A stretch of DNA of 64,000 nt, taken from Antilocapra americana (taxonomy: Eukaryota; Chordata; Mammalia; Artiodactyla; Antilocapridae). Below are positions 22,955 to 34,883 of this stretch, piece by piece. The stretch spans positions 11,546,927 to 11,610,926 of the forward strand of contig ML664161.1 of assembly GCA_007570785.1 (NCBI GenBank). Reading direction: 5' to 3'. A model generated the notes under the pieces. The model saw only the letters and a program-made list of their open reading frames with translations, was not told the origin of the DNA and ran no database searches. Made by a program: the position numbers and the translations under genes. Positions within the stretch are counted from its first letter, which is position 1. The number at the start of each line of letters is the position of its first letter.

Positions 22955-23375
22955 TCAAACTAATATGATCCCTTGTCCATATAGAACTTATAATCAAGTG
23001 GACAAAAAGTAGTAAGAAGCTGATAATTAGATACTTAATTGTTACTTTTAAAAGCTGTTCTACGAAAGATGTGCATCTCTTAGGAAATAACATTCAAGGT
23101 CAGATTGACTGAAAAAAATGAAGGAGTCAGAAAGCTAGAGTCAGAGCATTCCAATGAGGTAACAGTGTGTACTGAGGCAGCAAGGCTGGAAAGGGGCAAG
23201 GGGGAGGTAGGAATATGGCAGGCAAAGGAGAGATGGTTTGTGGTAGACCAACTTAAAGAGTTTGGATTTTATTTAATGAGCCATGGGAAGTCACTGAGGG
23301 ATTTTAGTGAGGGGATTTTATTTATGATTTTCAAGGATTATTTTCATTTCTATCCTAGGGAAAATGATGAATGAC
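22955..23375 (-). mobile_element. L2 LINE, antisense
   Basis: Typical reverse L2 landmarks: 'agagcattccaatgaggtaa', 'ctgaggcagcaaggctggaa', 'tttggattttatttaatgag', 'gggaagtcactgagggattt'. The 89-codon plus frame inside (23105-23374) is antisense to the element and has no function. Confidence 0.75.
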
Positions 23376-23551
23376 ACAGCTAGTAAAAGTGCTCTGACAT
23401 GTTCTTCATCTTTTTACTTTTTCTATGTTTATTAGCCTCCTCTAAACATTGTAGAATCATGCTTATAAAATTATGACTTTAAATAACACTTTTAAGTATT
23501 ACATATTAATATACATACAAGTATATTTGTTTGAATATACACATATATGAT

Positions 23552-23780
23552 GGGGTTTCCCAGGTGGCACTAGTGGTAAAGAACCCAGCCGCCACTGCAG
23601 GAGATGTAAGAGATGTGGGTTTGATCCCTGGGTCAGGAGATCCCATGGGGCAGAGCACAACAGCTCATTCCAGTTTTCTTGCCTGGAGAATCCCAGAGGC
23701 AGAGGAGCCTGGCTAATTATGGTCCATAGGGTCCTAAAGAGCTGGACATGACTGAAGCAACATAGCACAGCACAGCACAT
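23552..23780 (+). mobile_element. Bov-tA SINE, full length
   Basis: Head ggggtttcccaggtggcact through body to a tail of agcac repeats. A perfect 11-bp direct repeat acatatatgat flanks it (23541-23551 and 23781-23791). The tail has expanded into a short (AGCAC)n. Confidence 0.94.
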
Positions 23781-23959
23781 ACATATATGATACTATGATT
23801 ATATAAATATATAATATATATCATATATGTTATTCTGAAAATAAAGTAACTATGTTTTTGCTACCATTTGGTTGAGAAACACATCCCTTTCAATAATTTC
23901 TTCAGTTGACACCATCAGACCATATTTTCATGTGGAATTACTACCATTGACCAAATTAA

Positions 23960-24090
23960 TTAACATTTTGAAATTTCTTAGTCTTTTCTGTAAAATGATA
24001 CCTACTTCAGCAAAGAAGGTATGACATGACATATGTAAATAAGTATTATGCTTAGCATATAGTATGTACTCCATAATGTCATTTTAGAAT
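23960..24090 (+). mobile_element. MIR SINE 3' half
   Basis: 'tttctgtaaaatgataccta', 'tgcttagcatatagtatgta' and 'ctccataatgtca' follow the right half of MIR. Confidence 0.6.
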
Positions 24091-25104
24091 TTATTATATA
24101 TTGATATGATGAAATCTTTTAAATTTAATCTTCTCTGCTCTATTTGTTCAAAGCAGACTCATCTTTGTTTCTCTCAGTGTACTTTGCATAAATCTTTGTA
24201 CACTTATCTTTCTTGTCTACTGAGAGAAGTCTGCATATGCTATCTGTCAAGGACAAAAAGGAGGGAATGTCCATGTCAATTTAGAATATAAAAGGAAACC
24301 ACATAAATAACATTACCTTTATTGCCTAATGTTAAAAATAAACAATGTGGAAGTTCAAGAGCAAGGTTGATTGGAATATTCTATTAAACCATGGAAAGAA
24401 TTGATACAATGGGTTTATTTTTTTAGCTTTTATTCCTATAATAGTTTTTAAAAATTGTGTAATATACACCTAGTATAGCTTTGCTGATGCTCCTTACATG
24501 AACTGTAACTAGCTTAGAGTGACTGTAATTCTGTCCAGAAAAGGGAAACATGGTTATTATGGTTATTTCTGTTGTTTTCATTACTTAACTATTTAGCAGA
24601 TTTCATTGTTGTGTATTGGGTATAGCCTTAATCAAAGATTTCTGTAGACTTTTAATTAAAGTGGAAAAATTGAAATATGAACAGCTTTAAAGGGTACACT
24701 ATCTAGTGTATTTTATACACTAAATAGAATAATAATTAGGTGTCCCTTTTAAGAAAAATGAATATTTTAAGTACTCTTTGCATTTATTATACTTATGTTT
24801 AGATTAAGTAGAATCACTTTTAATCTAACATAATACCTAACATGCTCTTGGGTTCTTTATGAAAGATAGTTCTCTCCTCACACTTTGAAGGGGACATAGT
24901 TTTATACAAATGAAATATATTACTTCTATTAAATAGGTATTTTGGAGGCTTAACCAATCAAAATACACTTGTTGACTATAGCACTCTGCTGCGTATTGCC
25001 TAAAACCAAGTGATGATTGCTAGTAATCTTTGACCAGTGTATATTTGGAGAAATAATAGTTGATAAAATTATAATTCATGTAACATAATATACAATACAA
25101 TGTA
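24091..25104. other. Unique AT-rich DNA
   Basis: I see no feature I can support. Confidence 0.5.
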
Positions 25105-25330
25105 GAATAAAGATTAAGATCATGGATTCTAGTACCAGACTAGGTGGGTTTGTTTCCTGTTTCTACAAACTCAGGGGCTTTGTGACCCAGAGGAATTCAC
25201 ATAACATCTCACTTCTCCATACAGGAAATGGGAAGGGTACTCTCAGTGCATGTATCATAAGGTTATTATGATGATTAAGTGAACTGACTTTGTAAAGAAG
25301 TTAGATTAGTTTCTGGCACTCTGGTAAAGA
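25105..25330 (+). mobile_element. MIR SINE, nearly full length
   Basis: 'aagatcatggattctagtac', 'ggggctttgtgacccagagg', 'aaggttattatgatgattaa' and 'tttctggcactctgg' run in MIR order over about 225 bases. Confidence 0.72.
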
Positions 25331-25640
25331 TCCTGTGGCATTTTCAGTTGTTATTAAAGACTTAGTTGGTTCTGTCAGATATAAAATGTGAAGAGTACTT
25401 GAAGATGAAGGGGAAAGAAATTGCCATGGGACATTCACATGGCAGTACTCAAATGTTAACTGTCTCTTTAAGCTTAGGTGAGATTTAGGCTGGCTGGGTT
25501 GCAAGAGCAAAGATGTGGAGTTGGAAATTTTAAAATACTTGGGCCGAAAGGAGATTGTTGATAAGAATAGAGTGGACAATTCTTGCAAGTGTATTGTGAA
25601 GGAAGAGGCGTGGAAATGAGATTCACTTGTTCCTGCATTG
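25331..25640. other. Unique DNA
   Basis: I see nothing identifiable between the MIR and the following Bov-tA. Confidence 0.45.
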
Positions 25641-25649
25641 TGAGGAATT

Positions 25650-25891
25650 GGTGTGGTGGTGGTGGTTTAGTCACTAAGTCATGTCTGACTCTTGTGACCA
25701 CATGGACTGTGGTCCATGAAGTGTGGTCCATGGAGCCCACCAGGCTCCTCTGTTTGTGGGATTTCCCAGGCAAGAATACTGGAGTGGGTTGCCATTTCCT
25801 TCTCCAGGGGATCTTCTTGACCCAGGGATCGAACCTGGGTCTCATGAATTGCAGGCAGATTCTTCACTGTTGAGCCACCAGGGAAGCCCTC
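25650..25891 (-). mobile_element. Bov-tA SINE, antisense, with small internal duplication
   Basis: Complete reverse Bov-tA ending in ttgagccaccagggaagccc. A perfect 9-bp direct repeat tgaggaatt (25641-25649 and 25892-25900) flanks it. Near 25705-25735 the block tgtggtccatg occurs twice, a local duplication not seen in the other copies. Confidence 0.94.
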
Positions 25892-25900
25892 TGAGGAATT

Positions 25901-27765
25901 AAGGCTGAATAAATCGCTAGTCTGTGAGATAAGGTGACTCCTACTGCATGATGATTTGTTATCTATTTTCACCTTGAATTGTGTACTTCAAAAGTTTAGA
26001 CTTATTTAAGCATGGAGAAATGATTGAGGAAAACTCAAACAACTTCAACAATTGTGATGTGTTTTTAATAGGTGAAATCAATCCAGTGGTGGCAGAGTTT
26101 TTGTGTTGAGATGTGTTTTTCTTTTAGTAGTATTTTAATCATGCTCACCAACATTAAAGTTTCACAATTTATTGGAAACTTTAATGGCATAAAATTATAT
26201 TTGTAATTTTGACGCCTGATGGAGGTTGCGGTGCCACTTACAGTGTCTCCTTCACTAGAACTGCAGAGTGTAACGTTTCATTGCTTTCTCCCCAGGAGTT
26301 GCTGCATTACCAGTTAGGATTTATCTAACAGCATATCATTAACCAGGCACCATCACATCATCAAAACAAAGAAACTGCCGAAGCTGAATTAGATGTTCTC
26401 ACTCTAATAATGAGCCTAGTGGCACTCTATAAAATCAAGACAGTAGCAGCAACACAGAAAGGCCAGGCTAATTTTCTCTATTTTCAAACATTAGCTTATT
26501 TACTTTATTCGATCATCCTGGTTTAATTTGTCTGTATCTTTTGAGGTATGGAAACCACTGGCTAAGAAAGATATGTGGTAGAGGCGATTGACATAGAAAT
26601 TAAGTCTACTGAAATTTCATGATATTAAAATGAATGGTCATTGGGCATATTACTTCAGCACCAATTGAAGAATTGCTGGGCTTTCTTAACTTTCCACTTA
26701 CTTAGTAAATCCTGCTGGATACTAGAGTGTCTCTGATGCTCCATTGGCATGTAACAAAATACTGTAGAATTTTCTGGTTTTGGTGATTTCTGCGTAAAAC
26801 TTAGCACTGCTTAAAATTCTCAAGATTTAACGTTGTGACTAAGACCTATATATTCAAGATCACCTTTGGAGTAATGTCTTACTTGAAAGTATTACTTTGA
26901 AATTTGTAATAGAAAAGATTATCTGACTGTTGGCTCTGCTGAACCCTGGTGACTTTTTGCTCTTCTAATTAAGGCTACTTCTATTAAATAATATAGTAAT
27001 TTCTCTGAAGAAGGAATTATTTGGAACTTTAGTTTTTGACGATTCTTGAAATTTCACTTTCCCTTTAGTTTTCTAGAGTTAGCCTTCCCTGCCATGCTGT
27101 GGACACACTTTTCTTTTCAAAGTCTTGATAATTAAAATTCTTTTTTCTCTATGTTGAGCCAGTCTTTATTTCATGAATTCCTGTTACAAATAGGTCTTTT
27201 AGTTTCTTCTGGGAATCTCTTTATGATATTGAGAGCATTCAATTATTAAACTACATCAGGTTTTTGAAAAGATGAATCTGTCTCCTCTGTGTAGATCCTG
27301 ACATTTAGTCAATTTTCATAGATTTTTGATCAACTATGGTATTTTTGCAAAGCTTCACTACAAAGTTTCTTTCTTCAGGTGAAATTATGTATATAATGAA
27401 CTCTTAACAACAACACAAAAAGCCATTAAAATAGTTCAATTGACGTTTGATTGTTTGCTATATCTGTGTCTTCTCTAGGTAGACAGACAGTCATTTGGCC
27501 CTATGAGTCAGAATAACTGATGTTTTACAAAGATATTTGCTCTAGGGTATCTTTAATTTTTAAAGAGAACCAAACTCCCAAATTCTATGAATATGTTTGC
27601 TTTCAGTGACACTGAATTGATACACAGAATTGAATACACGGAATAGACATATTGCCTGCATTCTGATATATAATTAGTTGAACAGCATTTGCACTTCTGA
27701 ATTCAATAGAACTGAGTGCCAGCACTAAAAATGTTTTATAGCCTTGGCCATTTATTAAACTTCTT
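25901..27765. other. 1.9 kb of unique DNA
   Basis: No repeat was recognised. 26215-26480 is more GC-balanced and lacks low-complexity runs. It is a candidate for a conserved non-coding element but has no specific motif. Confidence 0.5.
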
Positions 27766-28110
27766 TACACTTCTATGATACATGACCTTAGGCAGGTTTC
27801 TTAACCATTCTGATATGTTTCCCAATCTTGGAAGTTGTAATGCGTGCATTTGTGCTAACTCACTTCAGTCGTGTCTGACTCTCTGCGACCCCAAGGATGG
27901 TAGCCCACCAGGCTCCTCTGTCCATGGGATTCTCCAGGTGAGAATACTGGAGTGGGCTGCCATTTCCTTCTCCAGGGGATCTTCCCTACCCAGGGTTTGA
28001 ACCCGGGTCTCCTGCATTCCTGGCAGATTCTTTACCATCTGAGCCACCTGGGAATCCCTGAAGTTGTAATAAATATTATTAAATGTAAATACATGTAACA
28101 GATGCATTAA
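27766..28110 (+). mobile_element. MIR SINE fragment split by a Bov-tA
   Basis: Left part 'catgaccttaggcaggtttc' and 'ttaaccattctgatatgttt' fits the MIR centre. The right part after 28070 continues as AT-rich DNA with little MIR left. The call rests mainly on the left part. Confidence 0.5.
27842..28059 (-). mobile_element. Bov-tA SINE, antisense
   Basis: Complete and little diverged (ctctgcgaccccaagg to catctgagccacctgggaat). A perfect 11-bp direct repeat gaagttgtaat flanks it (27831-27841 and 28060-28070). Confidence 0.95.
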
Positions 28111-28179
28111 GGATTAAGACACTATCTTAACTAAATGTATGATAAACTGCTTAGCATTCTGACCCATAGGCATGTGACA

Positions 28180-28228
28180 ATCAATTATTCATTCACTCCA
28201 TTTATTCAACAAATATTTATTTATTCAT
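28180..28228 (-). mobile_element. L2 or MIR 3'-end scrap
   Basis: 'attcattcactccatttatt' and 'caacaaatatttatttattc' match the reverse 3' tip shared in style by L2 and MIR. Too short to assign. Confidence 0.35.
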
Positions 28229-28365
28229 TTCTACTACTACTTTTGCTTCTAGTGCTAGTACTACTGACAGCAACAATAATAATATACCTACTACTTTTAG
28301 CACCAACAGTAAGATTTCTCAGTCTTAAGTGTACAACTGAAGCTTTCGGGAGTTTTCTTTTCTTA

Positions 28366-28420
28366 AAATATATATACACACTCACACATACACATATGTA
28401 CACACACATATATATGCCCA
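28366..28420. repeat. Mixed (CA)/(TA) low-complexity run
   Basis: Alternating purine-pyrimidine stretch with acacac and atatat units. Confidence 0.75.
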
Positions 28421-28818
28421 GAGAGAGAAATTTATGCCATAACCAAGTAATTCAGACGGATTATGTATAAAATGGATAAGAGGTACCTGTTTTAATATTC
28501 TATAGAATATTGTGATCTTTTACTTGTTTGATTCCCTATTTCAAAATTTACAATTAATTGGTAGTAGTGAAGGTAACATGGAACGATACCATGGGGAACT
28601 TTTAACTTTTGTAATATATACACGCAGACTCACACATGCACACATGTAGTTTGTGACTCGAAAATTTTGAGTAACAATAAACATGGGGTTTTCCGTTGCA
28701 CACTTTTAGTTATCTTGTTGTGTTCTTTTAAGCTTTCTCTTCCAGAGAGTACCCTATATATGTTTTCTAGTGTACAAACTAGGTAATAGGAAATAAAACT
28801 GTAATGTAAGTTTAGGAA
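28421..28818. other. Unique AT-rich DNA
   Basis: I see no feature I can support. Confidence 0.45.
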
Positions 28819-28819
28819 T

Positions 28820-29033
28820 GGGGCTTCCCTGGTGGCTCAGTGGTAACAAATCCACCTGCTAATGCAGGAGACACGGGTTCAATCCCTGGATTGGGAAGAT
28901 CCCCTGGAGAAGGAAATGGCAACCCATTCCAGTATTTTTGCCTGGGAAATCCCATGGACAAAGGAGCCTGGTGGGCCAAAGTCCATGAGAGTCAGACATG
29001 ACTACATTGTGACTTAGCAACTGAACACCAACA
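28820..29033 (+). mobile_element. Bov-tA SINE, full length
   Basis: Intact head gggcttccctggtggctcag and body, ending near aactgaacaccaac. I could not define a clean target duplication. Confidence 0.93.
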
Positions 29034-29084
29034 TGTTAAGGGATGGTGTTCTACTTGAATCTCATTTTAGAGTAACTTCTTCTA

Positions 29085-29112
29085 ACATATATATGTATAT
29101 ATATATATTTGC
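29085..29112. repeat. (TA)n microsatellite
   Basis: Short run of at dinucleotides with one tgta interruption. Confidence 0.75.
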
Positions 29113-30014
29113 AAAAGCATAAAATTAATATGGATCTAGAAATTATAATTCTGGCAAAATTAAAAAATAGAGAAAGAATTTTTGCATCATTGCCATGTTA
29201 TTGCTACTTTTCATTTTCTGCCTTTCTTTTCCCATAATGATGGTAGGGCAGTAATTATTTATTTTGCAAAAACAATATACAGAAAAGCAATGCTGCATAA
29301 CCTGATGTTACGATTAATATATTCTTTTGGAAACTGCTCTAATGGTTGAAAAGCTAATCAATATTTTCGTAACTAAGATTAAGCCTAAGGGTGAGTGTTC
29401 ACTGCCCACAATTTCAGAATACTTGGAGGGGTGTAGGGACAGAAATATTCTTATGTGTGTGTTTCTTATTTCACAGAGGCATTGTTTTGGAACCAACTAG
29501 TTTTAGTCAACTAGTATCTTTTTTAAAAAATACTATTTCTCCATTTCAGGAAAATCAAGGGGTTTATTTACTTTGTATTCTATTTGTACATCAGAGAAGA
29601 GTTAGTCCTCATAGTGGTCTTGATTGATTTTGAGTCCAAAATACCTATCCCCTGGACACTGAATATTTTCTTATAAAATTCACATGACTTCTTTCCTCAA
29701 TGTAGAGTCATATACTTAATTTAGCTAATTTTTAAATAAATTAAAAATAAATGAATTTGGATATCGAGCAACTATAATAAGAGCTACTTACATGCTATGA
29801 TTGCTAAACATCACATGATAAAGTTAAACCCCATCAAAATTCTGATATAAAGGCTCATTTCAAAATGGAAATTGAACTACTATTAGGATTGTTTTGGCAA
29901 AACTTTAATCAGATTCCACATAATTTTAGGACCAAAATTCCAACAGCTTTTGCTTCTCTCTTTGTTTTTAAATCATTTTCAAATGTTTTTCAAGAACAAT
30001 GGAATGACTCTAAA
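29113..30014. other. Unique AT-rich DNA
   Basis: No repeat family or gene is recognised. Short frames at 29391-29627 and 29865-30074 have no motif. Confidence 0.5.
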
Positions 30015-30115
30015 GCAGAGGTTATCAAACTACAGGTCACAGAGCAAATCCATCCTGATGCCTGTTTTTACTAATTATTCTTGGTGAAACATAGTCACAT
30101 CCATCTGTTATTAAT
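30015..30115 (+). mobile_element. Old mammalian interspersed repeat, family unresolved
   Basis: 'gcagaggttatcaaactaca', 'ggtcacagagcaaatccatc' and 'ctgatgcctgtttttact' follow a common mammalian repeat of the type 'caaactatggcccacgggcc'. I believe it is a DNA-transposon-derived MER family but cannot name it. Confidence 0.4.
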
Positions 30116-30496
30116 TATCTATGGAGATGGAGAGAAGAATAGCTTGTAAACGGGCAGAAGACAACTTGTAGGGGTTGAGAGAAGTGTTTATCTTGATTGT
30201 GAAGATGATTTCATGGGTACATACATATGTCAAAACTGATTCAAATGTGCAGGCTAGTGTTCTTCACTTATACCCCCCAAAGTTGAAATTTTTATTACCT
30301 TTTTACTTTTCATTTTTTAAATCTATATAAAATCCCCCTATTGATTAATTGAAGTATAGTTGATTTACAGTGTTAATTTCTGGTGTAAAGAATAGTGACT
30401 CAGATATATGTATGTGTGTATATACACATATATTTTTATATATGTATAAATACATATAGTTTTATATATATATATATATATATATGTAAACATATT

Positions 30497-31077
30497 CACT
30501 GCAGATGGTGATTACAGACATGAAATCAAAAGATGCCTACTCCTTGAAAGGAAAGTTATGGTCAACCTGGATAGCATATTGAAAAGCAGAGACATTACTT
30601 TGCCAACAAAGGTTCGTCTAGTCAAAGCTATAGTTTTTCCAATAGTTATGTATGGATGTGAGAGTTGGACAGTGAAAAAGGCTGAGCACCAAAGAATTGA
30701 TGCTTTTGAACCGTGGTGTTGGAGAAGACTCTTGAGAGTCCCTTGGACTGCAAGGAGATCCAACAAGTCTATCCTAAAGGAGATCAGTCCTGGGTGTTCA
30801 TTGGAAGGACTGTGATGTTGAAGGTGAAACTCCAATACTTTGGCCACCACATGCAAAGAGTTGTCTCACTGGAAATGACCCTGATGCTGGGAAGGATTGA
30901 GAGCAGGAGGAGAAGGGAATGACAGAGGATGAGATGGCTGTATGGCATCACTGACTCAGTGGACATGGGTTTGGGTGGACTCTGGGAGTTGGTGATGGAC
31001 AAGGAGGCCTTGTGTGCTGCGGTTCATGGGATCACAAAGAGTTGGACACAACTGAGTGACTGAACTGAACTGAACTG
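30497..31077 (+). mobile_element. BovB LINE 3' end nested in L1
   Basis: The last 0.58 kb of BovB ending in repeated gaact units (tgaactgaactgaactga). A perfect 9-bp direct repeat aaacatatt (30488-30496 and 31078-31086) flanks it, which fixes both ends. The truncation removes endonuclease and polymerase. Confidence 0.95.
30558..30815 (+). pseudogene. BovB ORF C-terminal remnant
   Basis: A frame of 85 codons with SILKSRDITLPTKVRLVKAI, VMYGCESWTVKKAEHQRIDA and FEPWCWRRLLRVPWTARRSN, the conserved C-terminal blocks of the BovB protein. The cysteine and tryptophan positions agree with the copies at 694-951 and 35277-35402. A neighbouring frame continues to about 30922. No start or upstream domains exist. 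Confidence 0.88.
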
Positions 31078-31215
31078 AAACATATTTTTCATATTATTTT
31101 CCCTTATTGGTTATTATAAAATATTGAATATAGTTCCCTGTAATATACAGTAGGTCCTTGTTGCTTATTTTATATAAAATATTGTGTATATATTAATCCC
31201 ATCCTTATTTAAAAA

Positions 31216-32310
31216 AATTAAAAAGAGGTATTGATATAGAAATCTGGTTTAAAAAATGAAATATATAGATGGCATACCCAAACACTTTTTCATTAAGTTC
31301 AAGAGACATAAAAGCATTTAAACTGTCATTAAAATATTAGCAATTTCAATGTCTGTACCTACTTCACTAGGGACTAGTAACAAGTCTTTTATCAAAAATT
31401 ACCATCCCACAACTCTCTTTGAGTAGTGCTGTTCTAGAAAAACGAATTAAAAATACAGCTGAAGTAGTGTCCCTATTCCTCATGGATATTACAATTGGCA
31501 TAAAAATGAAACAGTTCCTTAACTGTAGGACAGGCTATGGTTTGGTTCCAAAGGCATGATTTAGGGCTTATCAGCAGAAAATAGGATGAAAAACAGCAGG
31601 GTTTTGGGGGGCCATCTAGCTGGATTTCAAAATCAATTTCTTTCATTTTCCTCATCTTAGTTTATAGTCAAGTTATCAAACTGTGTAGAGTCAGTTTGTC
31701 ATAGGAGGAAATGATAAAAATAATATTCCCTCCATGATGCTGTTTGTATCTCTCCTTGGCAACATGCATGTAGTAAGTATTCAATAAATATTTCCAAGCT
31801 GAATAAAAGCCTGAAAAATTGCAGTTCTAGAGTTGCTAAGCAACTTGCCAGAATATAATAGTTACTATCACTGATCTCCTGCTGGTTTATAATTTGTGTC
31901 TGAAGGCTCATTTGGAAACCTTTTCCTATATGAGAATCATTTAATTTAAAAGATTTGAACTTGTATTATAGGCAAATATTTGCAAAATTCAGAGATAATT
32001 TCTCTTTATATGAGTATTTTAATTTTCAGTTTATTTTTATGCCATAGACAAATATTTTTTCCGTAGATATATCCTACTTTTCCTGGAGTAGAAAAATGTT
32101 TCTAAATATATTTATATATGTATATTTCTTTAGAAATTATTTGCTATAATAAGTTCACTTAATGTGTATTCAATGTAATTTTCATGGTAATGTATTGTTT
32201 AAAGTAAAAACTTATCCTGTTTCTTGGGGTTTTGTATTTCCATAAAACAGGGATCTGAAAAGATCATGCAATACTTACCAGCACTAGGTATAAAGATCTC
32301 CAGTACTTTA
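31216..32310. other. Unique AT-rich DNA with a MIR 3' tip
   Basis: No gene. Only 31760-31800 (gtagtaagtattcaataaat) resembles a MIR or L2 3' tip. Confidence 0.45.
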
Positions 32311-32314
32311 TTTA

Positions 32315-32529
32315 TGTGTGTGTTAAGTCGCTTTGAGTCTGACTCTTTGTGACCCCACAGACTGTAGCCTGCCAGGCTCCTCTGTCCATAAGATTCTCCA
32401 GGCAAGAAGATTGGAGTGGGTTGCCATTTCCTTCTCCAGGGGATCTTCCCTACCCAGGGAGGAACCTGCATCTCCTGTCACCTATAATGGAAGGTGGATT
32501 CTTTACCACTAGTGCTACCTGGGAAGCCC
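32315..32529 (-). mobile_element. Bov-tA SINE, antisense
   Basis: Reverse body and head ending gtgctacctgggaagccca. A short block between head and body differs from the consensus (cacctataatggaagg). Target duplication not clear. Confidence 0.92.
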
Positions 32530-32559
32530 AATTTTATAAACAAGCCGTAATGAAAATCC

Positions 32560-32765
32560 TATGTATACTAAACCCTGGGCCAACCACATTTTCCAACATC
32601 ATATCCTCATAACTGACTTACAAGTTCAACATGGGTATTATCATGTTACAGAAGAAGAGGCTTACCAAAGCCATCTTGCATGAGGGATGGTAAATGCAAA
32701 AGGAGAGATTCTAACTTAGATCTTTTTGATGCCACATTTTTTTGTCTGCTGCACTGCCTATTATC
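32560..32765 (-). mobile_element. MIR SINE, antisense, diverged
   Basis: 'catatcctcataactgactt', 'gtattatcatgttacagaag' and 'agaggcttaccaaagccatc' follow reverse MIR. Confidence 0.55.
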
Positions 32766-32852
32766 TGAGGTTCTTCCATATTTAATATTTTAACCCCGAA
32801 TCTCTGAAATTTGACAGCAGAATGAGTTACAACACTTTTGTAAAAAACGTCG

Positions 32853-33062
32853 CACATGTATGATAAGTCATTTCAGTCATGTCCAACTCTGTGACCCCAT
32901 GGACTGTAGCCCACCAGGCTCCTTTGTCCATGGGATTCTCCAGGCAAGAATACTGGAGTGGGTTGCCATGCCCTTCTCCAAGGAACCTTACCGACCCAAG
33001 GATCAAACTGCACCAAGGACCAGTGCAGGTGGATTCTTTACCACTGAGCCACCAGGGAAGTT
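32853..33062 (-). mobile_element. Bov-tA SINE, antisense
   Basis: Reverse body 'ccccatggactgtagcccac' and head ending 'actgagccaccagggaagtt'. It lies about 320 bp from the previous antisense Bov-tA. Confidence 0.93.
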
Positions 33063-33549
33063 AAAGTCCCAATGGCCCAAATTCCTTGGGTTCATTAAAG
33101 TTTGTGAAATATATTCTTTAACAGAGTTCTCAAACCTTTGTCACACTTGTACACCTAGACATTCAAGACTGAATAAAGGGGTTTTGAACACGACTTGTTC
33201 TGTGATTGGAAGACCTACCCTTAAACTTTCTGAAATTTAAGGACAATGAGATTTTATTTTTATTAGTTAAAAGAATGAATTAGAACATCTCTTGAAGATG
33301 TCCTCCTTACTTTCTAAATATTCTTCAGAATGAAATAAAAACATTGGTAGCAATCTCAAAAACTCTCTCTGGGTTGGTTCTGCCTGCATTTCTTTTATAT
33401 TTTCCAGGTTTCCAAAGCCTTACAAGAATTTAAGCTGTGGGTACTTCCTTTTTGACTTTAATATTTATCAGTTGAGTGCCATTTTATAAAATTAGTTAAT
33501 TACTGTGTATTTGGCTTAAACAAAAATTTTGACAAAAATTTTGCTGATA
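33063..33549. other. Unique DNA
   Basis: I see no feature I can support. Confidence 0.45.
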
Positions 33550-33815
33550 GAACAAATGATAAAGATGGTAGATTTTAGAGTCACACTGCCTGGATTTGAA
33601 TCATGTTTTCCTAATCCCTAGCTATGTCATTTGGGAAAACTAACTTTTGTATGTCTCAATTTTTTAGTCTATTAAAAATAAAAAATAATAGTGCCTATCT
33701 TATAGAGTTGTTTTACAAATTAATTGGGGCAATATCTTTTCAAACATTTAGGACAGTGCATGGTATGGTATATAGTAAAGTGTGTGTTATAGTTTATAAT
33801 AACTTTTTTATTAGT
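33550..33815 (+). mobile_element. MIR SINE, nearly full length
   Basis: 'agagtcacactgcctggatt', 'agctatgtcatttgggaaaa', 'ctatcttatagagttgtttt' and 'ggacagtgcatggtatggta' in MIR order. Confidence 0.75.
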
Positions 33816-33879
33816 AAGTTTCATTTACAGGGATTTGAACCTTTTTTGTGATTCTAATTTTTTTTCCCCACACTTGTTG

Positions 33880-33985
33880 AAGAAGAAAGTAAAGAGTGAG
33901 GGAAGAAAGACGTGTATCAGGAAAGGAGAGAGAGGAAAAAGTGAGGGTGAAAGGAAGAAGGAAGATGGAAAGGAGATAGGTGTGA
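33880..33985. repeat. Purine-rich (GGAA/GAAA) tract
   Basis: About 100 bases of almost pure A/G on the + strand, with mirror-like stretches typical of sequences that can form triplex DNA. Confidence 0.75.
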
Positions 33986-34883
33986 AATAAGAAGGTCAAT
34001 TAGGAGTACACATAAGTCTCTTCTAGTTCTAACAGGTTTTGACATGCAATGTATACTATATACTCTGGTAGTTTTTTATCTATTCACATTGAATATGTAG
34101 ATATTTCTTAGCAAGTTGATTTGCTGCTGCAGTTTATAGACTTAATAAAAATAAACATTCAAAAGTTGTGAAGATAGAACCATCACTTACATAACCTTCA
34201 CCTCAGCTCACAACCATATAAAATCCCTGATATAGAACTGTGCTTAAATGGAGTAATTGCCATGTGCACAGACAGACCATCATACTTATCACAGTACATT
34301 TACCTCTAGAAGGGTCAAATGTATAATTTCTCTAATACATGATGCTGATTTCTCTATGTCATACTTATTTTGACCAGATTGTAGGTTAAAAGCAACTCTG
34401 AACATTTTATTTTTTAAATGCAATATGAATACTTTCTTTGAATATGATTGCATATTAAGTTAGCCCAACCCTTGAAAGGCGAAATTTATAAGGCTTCCCA
34501 GGAAAGCAGAGATGAAGATTGCTATTTAATGGTTTCACTTTGATCTAATTTATAGGCATAATCTGAATATGACCTTTTTCTAAGATTAACAATGCCTTTC
34601 TTAAATACTGATTGTGGTAAGGAATTGTGGTTGAAATTTGAATTTTTAAAAATTCCCTGGAAGATACTGTTCTCAAGAACAGATATAAGCAAAATGTGGA
34701 ATAGAATGGAATGGAAATGGAATTTAAGAATGATGTTAGTGACTCTTCTTTACAATTTTACTGTTCTTAGAAAAAGTCTTAAGACTTTTAAATCATATTT
34801 TCTTTAGTTTTCTAGTTTCCAGAGTTTTTTGGAATTATCATTGCAGATAAATAGTAATATATGATATATATGATAAATATATA
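33986..34883. other. Unique AT-rich DNA
   Basis: I see no repeat or gene. Confidence 0.5.

Larger units (their letters stand above)
30340..31215 (-). mobile_element. L1 3'UTR, antisense, split by BovB
   Basis: The reverse of the cetartiodactyl L1 3'UTR: 'attgaagtatagttgattta', then, after the BovB, 'tattgaatatagttccctgt' and 'acagtaggtccttgttgctt'. A TA-rich run (about 30400-30486) sits where other copies have an atacata run. The same 3'UTR occurs at 48212 and 62935. Confidence 0.82.

Noticed and set aside
23105..23374. Plus-strand frame of 89 codons that looks hydrophilic and protein-like
   Set aside because: It is antisense to an L2 LINE whose reverse text is known to give such frames.
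28135..28470. Plus-strand frame of 111 codons with a leucine-rich hydrophobic stretch
   Set aside because: The leucines come from a cta/ctt low-complexity stretch, followed by a CA/TA run. No conserved feature.
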